Assembly: GCA_029856615.1 (NCBI GenBank)
Contig: JAHKLF010000070.1
Span: forward strand, 1-7,415
Length of the DNA stretch: 7,415 nucleotides
Direction of reading: 5' to 3'
From: Candidatus Njordarchaeota archaeon
Lineage (GTDB): Archaea > Asgardarchaeota > Njordarchaeia > Njordarchaeales > Njordarchaeaceae
Part shown: in pieces, positions 1-5,489 of the stretch
Layout of the letters: the number at the start of each line of letters is the position of its first letter
How positions within the stretch are numbered: the first letter of the stretch is position 1
Program-made: the position numbers and the translations under genes
Notes under the pieces: generated by a model
Database searches by the model: none
Told to the model about the DNA's origin: nothing
What the model saw: the letters and a program-made list of their open reading frames with translations, nothing else

Positions 1-1
1 T

Positions 2-202
2 AGTTACAAAAGCGCGGAATTCAAATTCTCTTTGGATGACGAGTATAGTATTTACATAACAGAGGATATACATTTCTCCGCCTTAACTTTTGATGTATTC
101 GATGAGGAATATCATGCTATTCCCGCAGCAGCTAAATTGTTCTGGGAGAAAGTATTTCCAGAAATAAAAACTCTTGCGGAGGAGTCCAAAGTTATTACAT
201 GA
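2..202 (+). CDS. C-terminal fragment of a YbjN / type III chaperone-like protein (5' end outside window)
   Basis: An open frame runs in from the window edge and ends at TGA (200-202), leaving 66 residues. They read as a beta strand (EFKFSL), an acidic turn, a second strand (YSIYITEDI), then helices with TFDVFDEEYHAIP and a final amphipathic helix. Aligned without gaps to the end of the next gene, 23 of 51 residues are identical, including FSL, ALT, DVF, EEY and AIP, so the two are tandem paralogues. The order of a strand pair followed by two helices matches the C-terminal half of YbjN / CesT-like domains as I know them; that family call is an inference from pattern. The stop codon lies immediately before and partly within the Shine-Dalgarno sequence of the next gene, which points to one operon with coupled translation. 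The start and true length cannot be seen. That the frame is coding is well supported by the paralogy. Confidence 0.8.
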   Translation, partial: SYKSAEFKFSLDDEYSIYITEDIHFSALTFDVFDEEYHAIPAAAKLFWEKVFPEIKTLAEESKVIT

Positions 203-207
203 GGTGA
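201..207 (+). promoter_or_regulatory. Shine-Dalgarno GAGGTGA deciding the GTG start at 213
   Basis: GAGGTGA is complementary to the conserved 3' end of archaeal 16S rRNA and lies five bases before GTG 213. It overlaps the TGA stop (200-202) of the upstream gene, so a ribosome terminating there sits on the initiation site of the second gene. Confidence 0.75.
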
Positions 208-212
208 TTAAT

Positions 213-626
213 GTGCAGGATGAAATAGTTAAACGTATAGGAAGATACTTAAGGTTATTAAAAAAGGATTTTGCATACGATGAGAAGAGGAATATCTTTG
301 TAGTTAAAGAAAAGCGCAATGGGCAGGAGTTTGTGGTGATAATTAGGTTTAGTAAGAATTGGATCATGATGTTTTCCGCAATTGAGAATATAAAGAATAT
401 TCCCGAGGACAAATTATGCGCTGTCTATAAAAAACTATTAGAGATAAGCGATCAGTACGCGGAAGTGTCATTTAGTCTTACAGAGGACGGCGATATAGTA
501 GCCAGTGAGGAGATATTAAAGGATGCCTTAACATTAGATGTCTTCTTAGAAGAATACAACGCAATTCCGATTGCTGTAGAAGTTTTCGAGAGAGAGATAA
601 AACCCTTATACAAGAAGAGTGAATAG
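213..626 (+). CDS. Small YbjN / type III secretion chaperone-like protein, paralogue of the upstream gene
   Basis: This is a 137-residue soluble protein with no signal peptide or membrane segment. I place the start at GTG 213 because GAGGTGA (201-207) sits five bases upstream; the frame stays open to TTG 174, but that start would overlap the upstream gene by 29 bases and lacks a well-placed site. The protein opens with an amphipathic helix (DEIVKRIGRYLRLL), then strands (IFVV, EFVVIIRF, WIMMFSAI), a helix (DKLCAVYKKLLEIS), strands (EVSFSL, DIVAS) and two C-terminal helices with LDVFLEEYNAIP. This helix, strands, helix, strands, helices order resembles YbjN and secretion-chaperone (CesT-like) domains. 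Bacterial members of that fold bind partner proteins, but no function can be assigned here. It follows its paralogue by ten bases and converges on the gene at 643-1752. The paralogy is firm; the fold assignment is moderate. Confidence 0.85.
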   Translation: MQDEIVKRIGRYLRLLKKDFAYDEKRNIFVVKEKRNGQEFVVIIRFSKNWIMMFSAIENIKNIPEDKLCAVYKKLLEISDQYAEVSFSLTEDGDIVASEEILKDALTLDVFLEEYNAIPIAVEVFEREIKPLYKKSE

Positions 627-631
627 AAAAA
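627..631 (-). terminator. Possible short U-tract terminator for the AbrB-tailed gene
   Basis: On the minus strand a T5 run followed by CTATTCACTCTTCTT lies 12 bases past the TAG stop (643-645) of the 369-residue gene. It abuts the stop codon of the opposing gene (624-626). It is the only T-rich stretch in the 16-base convergent gap; the evidence is weak. Confidence 0.3.
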
Positions 632-642
632 TTCCAGGAGAG

Positions 643-1752
643 CTAAAGTGGTTCTATAATGATTTTTTTCTTCCCTTTATCATCTACAACGCTCACTAAT
701 ACTTTTTCTCCTAAAGGTAGGACTTTGAGTTCCTCCTTACCGATGTAAACTGCTCTACCTGCTCCCAATTTTGATACTTTACGAACATTTGAAACGATTA
801 CACCTTTCTCTCTAGCAATCATTTTCCTAGCCAATTCAATTGATAACCTTATAGCAAGGCGTCTTCTGATTAATTCATTTAAGTTGTTGACTCTACGTAA
901 TGTCTCGATGATTTTTAATAGTTCTTCGGCGTAATTTTTGAGTTTCCTTTTATCTTGGACTTTGAAGGACACCGGAGAGAGAGGTAAAGTAATATTTTCC
1001 ATAGACGCCTTTATCATATCAAGTAGACTAAGCAATTCATTAATCGAAAGCAATAAATCGATTTCATCTTTAGGCAGTCTAATAAAACCGCTTCCTATAT
1101 CTTGGGATATTTCTCTTACTCTTTTAAGAATATCGGTTAGATTTATGGGCACTAGAGTATTTTCTTGCGAAGGGGCATATGCTATGATTTTTGAATCTAT
1201 TGAAACAGAGAGCAATGGCAATTTAACGTGATCCTTACCGAAATTTGTTATGAACCATGCATCATTGGTTGGCATAACAACAATTATGTCATTTCGCCAT
1301 CCAGTTTTGATTGGTTCCCGATACTCTGGGGATAGAATTGTTATTTCGTATCCCAAGCTTTCGACATTTATTTCGCCTAAATCACGCCAAGCTGCTGTAG
1401 GAAATAAGCGAATGAAGGTTTTATAGATTTCTCGTAATATTGTTAATAATGCATCTAGATCTTTAGACGGTTCAGGAGTTTTAAAAACGATATTTAACCA
1501 TCCCTGATCAATATCATATCTGATATCATCTCTCTGGGGGATTTCTTGAAGCAGAATGGAGATTTTTTCATTATCAATATTCGGCAGTACTTTATTGACA
1601 ATGATTTTATCTTCGTGGAAGACAAACTCTACATCAAAGCCACTAGTGGTGGGTCCTACATGTATCATAAATGACCCATTATAATCGTGAGGTATATCTC
1701 CGAAAAAATCTGTTAACTTCTGTTTAATAATTGAATTCATTTCAATCATCAT
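643..1752 (-). CDS. Uncharacterised 369-residue protein with C-terminal AbrB-like module
   Basis: I do not recognise the whole protein. It appears modular. Residues 6-118 alternate helix and strand (KQKLTDFFGDI; FMIHV; DVEFVFHEDKIIV; ISILLQEI; IRYDIDQGWLNIVF; DLDALLTILREIYKTFIRLF), which could be another chaperone-like domain. Residues 125-210 are mixed strands, 225-315 are mainly helical and charged. Residues 321-369 read like an archaeal AbrB / SpoVT swapped-hairpin: V-x-KLGAGRAVYIGKE, then LPLGEKVLVSVV, then KKIIIEPL. AbrB modules usually form dimers that bind DNA and often act as antitoxins or transition-state regulators; that role here is inference. No membrane segment is seen. The start is ambiguous among ATG at 1752, 1749 and 1740; no good Shine-Dalgarno is visible, but a TATA-like box ends 16 bases upstream of the first, so a leaderless or very short-leader transcript is plausible. 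It is divergent from the gene at 1946. Confidence 0.85.
   Translation of the reverse strand: MMIEMNSIIKQKLTDFFGDIPHDYNGSFMIHVGPTTSGFDVEFVFHEDKIIVNKVLPNIDNEKISILLQEIPQRDDIRYDIDQGWLNIVFKTPEPSKDLDALLTILREIYKTFIRLFPTAAWRDLGEINVESLGYEITILSPEYREPIKTGWRNDIIVVMPTNDAWFITNFGKDHVKLPLLSVSIDSKIIAYAPSQENTLVPINLTDILKRVREISQDIGSGFIRLPKDEIDLLLSINELLSLLDMIKASMENITLPLSPVSFKVQDKRKLKNYAEELLKIIETLRRVNNLNELIRRRLAIRLSIELARKMIAREKGVIVSNVRKVSKLGAGRAVYIGKEELKVLPLGEKVLVSVVDDKGKKKIIIEPL
663..678 (+). terminator. Possible U-tract terminator for the tandem pair, inside the opposing gene
   Basis: Seven consecutive T (663-669) followed by CTTCCCTTT lie 37 bases past the stop of the 213-626 gene on its coding strand. Archaeal polymerase can stop at U-rich tracts without a hairpin, and none is evident here. 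The tract is antisense to the Gly-Lys-Lys-Lys codons near the C-terminus of the 643-1752 gene. Confidence 0.4.
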
Positions 1753-1767
1753 GAATAATCAAGTAAT

Positions 1768-1777
1768 GTTATATCAA
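1768..1777 (-). promoter_or_regulatory. TATA-like promoter for the AbrB-tailed gene
   Basis: On the minus strand TTGATATAAC follows a purine-containing TGAAATC that could serve as a BRE. The box lies about 16-25 bases before ATG 1752, so transcription would begin at or just after the first ATG, consistent with the lack of a Shine-Dalgarno sequence there. Confidence 0.4.
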
Positions 1778-1857
1778 GATTTCAAACCCTGTTAACTATA
1801 TTGCTTAATTGGAGATATATGGTCAATATAATTTTTTCCTAGTATTACATAAATATT

Positions 1858-1880
1858 AAACTTTATAATACTTATATATG
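1858..1880 (+). promoter_or_regulatory. TATA-like promoter for the 588-residue repeat protein
   Basis: AAACTTTATAATA and CTTATATATG are two adjacent TATA-type boxes, 66-85 bases before the TTG start at 1946. A start site about 26 bases downstream of either box centre would give a leader of roughly 45-55 bases. Which box is used cannot be told from sequence. Confidence 0.4.
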
Positions 1881-1904
1881 ATGTTAAAATTATCACAATG
1901 TTTT

Positions 1905-1933
1905 AGTTTAATTCAGTTTAACATACTAGTTTA
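1905..1933 (+). repeat. Three direct copies of AGTTTA in the leader
   Basis: AGTTTA occurs at 1905-1910, 1915-1920 and 1928-1933, start-to-start spacing 10 and 13 bases. The last copy ends at the A just before the GGAGGT of the following gene. The repeats lie downstream of the TATA boxes, so they would be in the mRNA leader or just past the start site. In such AT-rich DNA chance is a real alternative. Confidence 0.4.
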
Positions 1934-1939
1934 GGAGGT
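1934..1939 (+). promoter_or_regulatory. Shine-Dalgarno GGAGGT deciding the TTG start at 1946
   Basis: GGAGGT lies six bases before TTG 1946 and is the strongest ribosome-binding site in the window. It makes the unusual TTG codon the most credible start. Confidence 0.75.
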
Positions 1940-1945
1940 TAATAC

Positions 1946-3712
1946 TTGAAAGGGCCTAAGCAACTTCGAGGGCTTCTAAGGAGACAACTTAATAGTTTAT
2001 TGGGAGCTCTTCGATCAGACATTACAATCTTCGGGCGTTCGAGGGTTCATATATGGCGTGGAGTCTTCAATCTATTAGAGGAGGTTTCTTTTGAAGGAAT
2101 TGATGTCTCTCCCTGGTTGTCCGAGTTGAGAGGATTTATACCGCTTCTGTTTCTTGTGGAAGAGAAGATTAATGCGCTAAATAAAGTCTCTTTATTTTAT
2201 CACAAATATGCTAAGAAGAGTGAGGAGGCTTATCATGTATTATTAGAATCGTATGAACAAGTGGAAAGTATTCGTAGCACAGTGAGAAGATGTTTATATT
2301 TAACCGAGATAGCTGATTATGCTTTTCAATGCGGATTTAATGAGCTTGGAGAAAGGATTATTGATGAGATATTGAACTATTTAATTGCGATTAGTAGTCC
2401 ATATGATAGAGCACTAATCCTAATTAATTCCGGAGTAGCATTAGCAAAATATGATGTAGGGCGCGGAGACTCTCTGATAATGAGTGCAGTTGAACTTGCG
2501 GAAAGGTGTGGGGATAGTACTTGCTATGCTAAAGTGCTAGGAAGAGCCGCTAGTAGTTTGATATCAATTAGCGATGATAATGAAAATGTCCGTATTGCGA
2601 AAAATTGGTTTGGTAAGGCATTTAGGATAATATATGATTTCAATATCGAAATGCAGTTATCTCTGTTAGCTGAGATTATAGGAGATGTAGCAATCTGGAA
2701 TGAAAGCAAAGCCCTAGAACTCTTTCAAAGCCTAATAACTAAAATAAAACCAGATAAATTCGGGATTGAAATTATGCTAAAGGCTGCAAAATCTCTAGTT
2801 AGGAGCGATTCTGATGATCTCTTAAGTAAGGTGTTAAATTGGCTTGAGACCAGAATACCAAAATCGCAATTTATCTCTAAATATGAACAACTTTATTACT
2901 TCGTGAAAACTGAGGCATTTTATAGATATGTTGATTCGTATAAAGTGAGATTCATCTTAAAGTATATTGTGGATTATATTGAAAACGCTCTTATTGGGGT
3001 AAAGAAATCGACTGATAAAGAATTATTAAAAGAAACCATAAAGAAGTTAGCAGAATTGGATTTAGAAGACGCATATAACAGCTTTAAAAAATTTATGATT
3101 TCAGAATGCGATAAGTGTTCTTCGCCACTAAAATTGTATAATAAGAAAATCGAATTTTTACTAGATTTTAAAGATGTTTTCCCTAAGCAAATTCTTCAAG
3201 AAGCTATAGGATTATTAAGAGAAATAAATAATTCTCCTAGAGAATATAAGATAGATCTGCTGCCGAAACAAATACCACTATTCCAATATTCTGAAAGAGA
3301 TTTTAAAAATGCTGCAAAATGCGCGTTAGCCCTTTATGATGAAATATCGAATAAACTAGAAAAAATCAGGTACTTTTCACGTGTGTGTAGTGCAATCATA
3401 TCAGTTGATCCCAACTGGGGGCGCGTTCTTATTGAGTATGCGTTAGAGGAGATAGAGAATTTAAGCAAAGTGGATAAAGCTCAAGCACTCATCTTTCTGA
3501 GCGAGCAGATATATCCCTGTGATGCTGGTCTTTCTCGCCGAATATTACGAGATGCTATTAAAACGGTTGAGTCATGTGAGGAGGAGAGAGCAGCTGAATT
3601 AATGCTGGAGATTTCAAAGAAGGCAAAGAATTTATTTGGAGATGATGGATGGGCTAGGCAGATTGAGATACTGGCTCATGAAATGAGAAGAAAAAAGCGA
3701 TCTAAAAATTAA
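1946..3712 (+). CDS. 588-residue all-helical repeat (TPR/HEAT-like) protein, function unknown
   Basis: The protein starts at TTG 1946 behind GGAGGT. The N-terminus is basic (Lys and Arg throughout residues 2-33) without a clear signal peptide or membrane anchor. The rest is almost entirely amphipathic helices. Helical-hairpin repeats are visible at about 112-150, 151-187 and 189-229, and again near 470-507, 509-543 and 545-579; recurring features are an acidic or Arg-Ala start, a Leu/Ile-x-x-Ile/Ala core, then Ala-x-x-x-Ala helices. This resembles archaeal alpha-solenoid proteins used as protein-binding scaffolds; no catalytic motif is seen. A single CDKC pair (388, 391) is too little to call a metal site. 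The C-terminus is very basic (RRKKRSKN), perhaps for nucleic acid or membrane contact. The gene is divergent from the AbrB-tailed gene, and its TAA overlaps the stop codon of the converging methyltransferase gene. The CDS is certain; the repeat class is moderate and the function unknown. Confidence 0.88.
   Translation: MKGPKQLRGLLRRQLNSLLGALRSDITIFGRSRVHIWRGVFNLLEEVSFEGIDVSPWLSELRGFIPLLFLVEEKINALNKVSLFYHKYAKKSEEAYHVLLESYEQVESIRSTVRRCLYLTEIADYAFQCGFNELGERIIDEILNYLIAISSPYDRALILINSGVALAKYDVGRGDSLIMSAVELAERCGDSTCYAKVLGRAASSLISISDDNENVRIAKNWFGKAFRIIYDFNIEMQLSLLAEIIGDVAIWNESKALELFQSLITKIKPDKFGIEIMLKAAKSLVRSDSDDLLSKVLNWLETRIPKSQFISKYEQLYYFVKTEAFYRYVDSYKVRFILKYIVDYIENALIGVKKSTDKELLKETIKKLAELDLEDAYNSFKKFMISECDKCSSPLKLYNKKIEFLLDFKDVFPKQILQEAIGLLREINNSPREYKIDLLPKQIPLFQYSERDFKNAAKCALALYDEISNKLEKIRYFSRVCSAIISVDPNWGRVLIEYALEEIENLSKVDKAQALIFLSEQIYPCDAGLSRRILRDAIKTVESCEEERAAELMLEISKKAKNLFGDDGWARQIEILAHEMRRKKRSKN
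3691..3708 (-). terminator. U-tract terminator for the methyltransferase, inside the opposing gene
   Basis: Reading the minus strand directly after the methyltransferase stop, T5, AGATCGC, then T6 followed by CTTCTC occurs. This is a good hairpin-free archaeal terminator candidate. It is antisense to the Lys/Arg-rich last codons of the 588-residue gene. Confidence 0.45.
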
Positions 3713-4446
3713 TTCTCTTTGATTTGATAAATATCTAAATAAAAGTTTCTTGGTAGTTTCTCTCGTAAGACAAGCTTGAAGCCTTTAGTTACCATTTCTC
3801 TTTTTAAAATCCATGGAGCCCATATGTAAAGCTCGTACTTTTCAGCTTCAAATAAATCATCCCTTAGTTTTCTCTGAATTATAATTATGCTAAAATGACC
3901 TTCTTCGGGATTATAGGAGAATGAGGTTTCAGCAGCCTTCATTTGGGGGCTTCTGATGAAGAAATCCCCGGTCAGTATTTCGTTGATAGTATCGCAATAA
4001 TGGAAGACAAAAACACCATTCCTATTTAGGTAATTAGTGAGATTATCGATAGTTCTTGCTAATTCTTCTCTACTAATATGTACCAAAACATTGCCTAAAA
4101 AGAAAATGCTATCAAACGTTACATCTTGAAATGATATATTACTGGCATCTCCGACAAAAAATCTTGCAGAGAAACCAAACTTCTTTGCCGCATTTCTTGC
4201 TATTTCAATCATATCTCTCTGAATATCTATGCCGAATACGTTTAAACCGATGATTTCTAGAGCGAATGAGGATATTCCGCCTCCGCAACCTACATCTAAA
4301 GCATATTTTCCAAAATAATTACGATGTCGGTGTAAGATTTGTATGAGTTCATTTATTCTATATCTAAATACATTGATTTTTGGTGAGTATAATTCTATAT
4401 TGTCAATTACATCATAAAATCTCCTCAGTTTCTCCTCCTTTCTCAA
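3709..4446 (-). CDS. Class I SAM-dependent methyltransferase
   Basis: The protein transfers a methyl group from S-adenosylmethionine to an unknown substrate. From TTG 4446 it has 245 residues. Motif I (ALDVGCGGG, 49-57) binds SAM, the following strand ends in acidic GID (Asp74) for the ribose hydroxyls, GDAS (99-102) contacts the adenine side, and FDSIFFLGNVLVHI (111-124) is the motif IV/post region typical of UbiE-like enzymes. The N-terminal LRRFYDVID resembles the leader helix of that group. No membrane segment is seen, so it is probably cytosolic. The start is uncertain. The frame extends to GTG 4497 but no ribosome-binding site precedes it and the extra residues lack family character. 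TTG 4446 follows GGGGGT (4455-4460), and CTG 4428 follows an ideal GGAGG. All of these overlap the upstream membrane-protein gene in the same operon. The substrate could be a small molecule, lipid or protein. Confidence 0.9.
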   Translation of the reverse strand: MRKEEKLRRFYDVIDNIELYSPKINVFRYRINELIQILHRHRNYFGKYALDVGCGGGISSFALEIIGLNVFGIDIQRDMIEIARNAAKKFGFSARFFVGDASNISFQDVTFDSIFFLGNVLVHISREELARTIDNLTNYLNRNGVFVFHYCDTINEILTGDFFIRSPQMKAAETSFSYNPEEGHFSIIIIQRKLRDDLFEAEKYELYIWAPWILKREMVTKGFKLVLREKLPRNFYLDIYQIKEN

Positions 4447-5272
4447 TTTCTTTGACCCCCAGCATCTCTTTGAATATTGAAAGAGCTTCATCTGCACTTA
4501 TTACAGCTTTCTCTAAATTTGTCTGAAATGCAGATATTAAGTTATTGACTTTATCCGAACTGAATTTCCACAGTGCCAGAGAGACTACTAATGCACTTAA
4601 TGTAAGAGCTCCTAGTATCAGGAATACAAGCATTAAAAATATCTGTATTCCGAATCCGATATCCCATCCAGCTACCGACATAGAATCCAATAAAACCCAT
4701 ATTAATACAATAAAATTACCGAATCCAAATAACCCTCTAAATATTCTTCTAAGGAGTATACCAGGGTAATCTAGAATTCCTTTTTTGATGTCCAATAAGC
4801 GATACTTTGACCCTTCAATAACATACATACTTAAGCCCAATGGTGAGATTAACATTGTTATGAACATTGATAAAACGACGGCTATTAGAAAGTGCTGAAG
4901 GGTGGCACCGACATTTTTAAGAGAGGTACCTACACCTAGAATTTTAGCTATTAAAAGCGTTGCAATAAAGTTTATTAGGATTAATTTTGATGTAAAGTCG
5001 ATAACACTACCTAGACTATTGTACTGTTTCTCATATTTTTGGGATAAAGATAAAACTTTGTTGCCAATTTTTGCCATAGCCATTGTTTCATTAATTGCGA
5101 ATGTCAGGAAAAAGCGGCCGAACCGATCTCCTAATATTCTTATTCCAAGGAACATGAAGAGAAGAAATGGTATTGCTAATAAAGCCGATAAGCCCCCAGT
5201 CAGTATAGTACCTATAATGATTATTACTACAAGCCCGCTCAGATATAATATATCATACGTCTTTTTTCTCAT
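4412..5272 (-). CDS. Six-helix integral membrane protein, function unknown
   Basis: This 286-residue protein is not one I recognise. Hydrophobic segments likely to span the membrane lie at about 8-27, 29-47, 96-115, 125-150, 183-200 and 207-235; the last is long and may kink. Between helices 2 and 3 there is a roughly 45-residue charged, partly helical loop (49-95, with SQKYEKQYN), and between 4 and 5 a basic loop (153-180, with Lys and Arg clusters) that the positive-inside rule places in the cytoplasm. The tail (237-286) is a soluble amphipathic helix ending in a very acidic and Lys-rich stretch. No transporter signature, catalytic motif or metal ligand cluster is evident. ATG 5272 has only GGTG eight bases upstream as a ribosome-binding match. 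It is the first gene of an operon with the overlapping methyltransferase, which suggests, without proving, a shared membrane-linked role. Confidence 0.87.
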   Translation of the reverse strand: MRKKTYDILYLSGLVVIIIIGTILTGGLSALLAIPFLLFMFLGIRILGDRFGRFFLTFAINETMAMAKIGNKVLSLSQKYEKQYNSLGSVIDFTSKLILINFIATLLIAKILGVGTSLKNVGATLQHFLIAVVLSMFITMLISPLGLSMYVIEGSKYRLLDIKKGILDYPGILLRRIFRGLFGFGNFIVLIWVLLDSMSVAGWDIGFGIQIFLMLVFLILGALTLSALVVSLALWKFSSDKVNNLISAFQTNLEKAVISADEALSIFKEMLGVKEIEKGGETEEIL

Positions 5273-5322
5273 TTAAGAAACACCGCGATTTTAATGCATA
5301 CATTTACAAATATGAAAATTAT

Positions 5323-5330
5323 GATATAAA
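5323..5330 (-). promoter_or_regulatory. TATA-like promoter for the membrane protein-methyltransferase operon
   Basis: TTTATATC on the minus strand lies 50-58 bases before ATG 5272, predicting a leader of about 25-30 bases. It is flanked by the inverted hexamers TGCATA (5295-5300) and TATGCA (5333-5338). Confidence 0.4.
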
Positions 5331-5421
5331 AATATGCACAAATACAGAGATCTCAATGATGAATTCTTGAAGACTCTATAGATGAAGCTACGCAATACTA
5401 AATACCATATAATTTAATTTT

Positions 5422-5429
5422 CTATATAA
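5422..5429 (+). promoter_or_regulatory. TATA-like promoter for the acyl-CoA synthetase gene
   Basis: CTATATAA lies 61-68 bases before ATG 5490 and predicts a leader of about 40 bases, leaving room for the AGGTG ribosome-binding site at 5478-5482. A second box, CATATAAT at 5406-5413, is an alternative. Confidence 0.35.
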
Positions 5430-5489
5430 TGATTTGATATTCAAAAAGTAATGTCATAACTCACATTATATTATTCTAGGTGGCCTATT

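Larger units (their letters stand above)
1753..1945. other. Divergent intergenic region, no gene
   Basis: These 193 very AT-rich bases hold the outward promoters of the two flanking genes and the AGTTTA repeats. No open frame of note and no structured RNA was seen. Confidence 0.6.
5273..5489. other. Divergent intergenic region, no gene
   Basis: These 217 AT-rich bases separate the membrane-protein operon from the synthetase gene. They carry one TATA-like box for each direction and the TGCATA/TATGCA inverted pair. No open frame or structured RNA was recognised. Confidence 0.6.

Noticed and set aside
174..212. N-terminal extension of the 137-residue protein from TTG 174
   Set aside because: It would overlap the upstream gene by 29 bases and has no placed ribosome-binding site, while GTG 213 has GAGGTGA five bases before it.
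83..412. 109-residue minus-strand open frame
   Set aside because: It lies across the end of one and most of another well-supported plus-strand gene with good ribosome-binding sites and paralogous products; its sequence is low in acidic residues and typical of an antisense shadow.
938..1231. 97-residue plus-strand open frame
   Set aside because: It is wholly antisense to the 369-residue gene, Ser-rich, and has no upstream ribosome-binding site.
3107..3118. CDKC pair in the repeat protein as a zinc site
   Set aside because: Only one Cys pair is present nearby and no second pair or His ligands complete a site.
4902..5276. 124-residue plus-strand open frame
   Set aside because: It is antisense to the membrane-protein gene; its composition is explained by complementing hydrophobic codons and it would share no promoter of its own.
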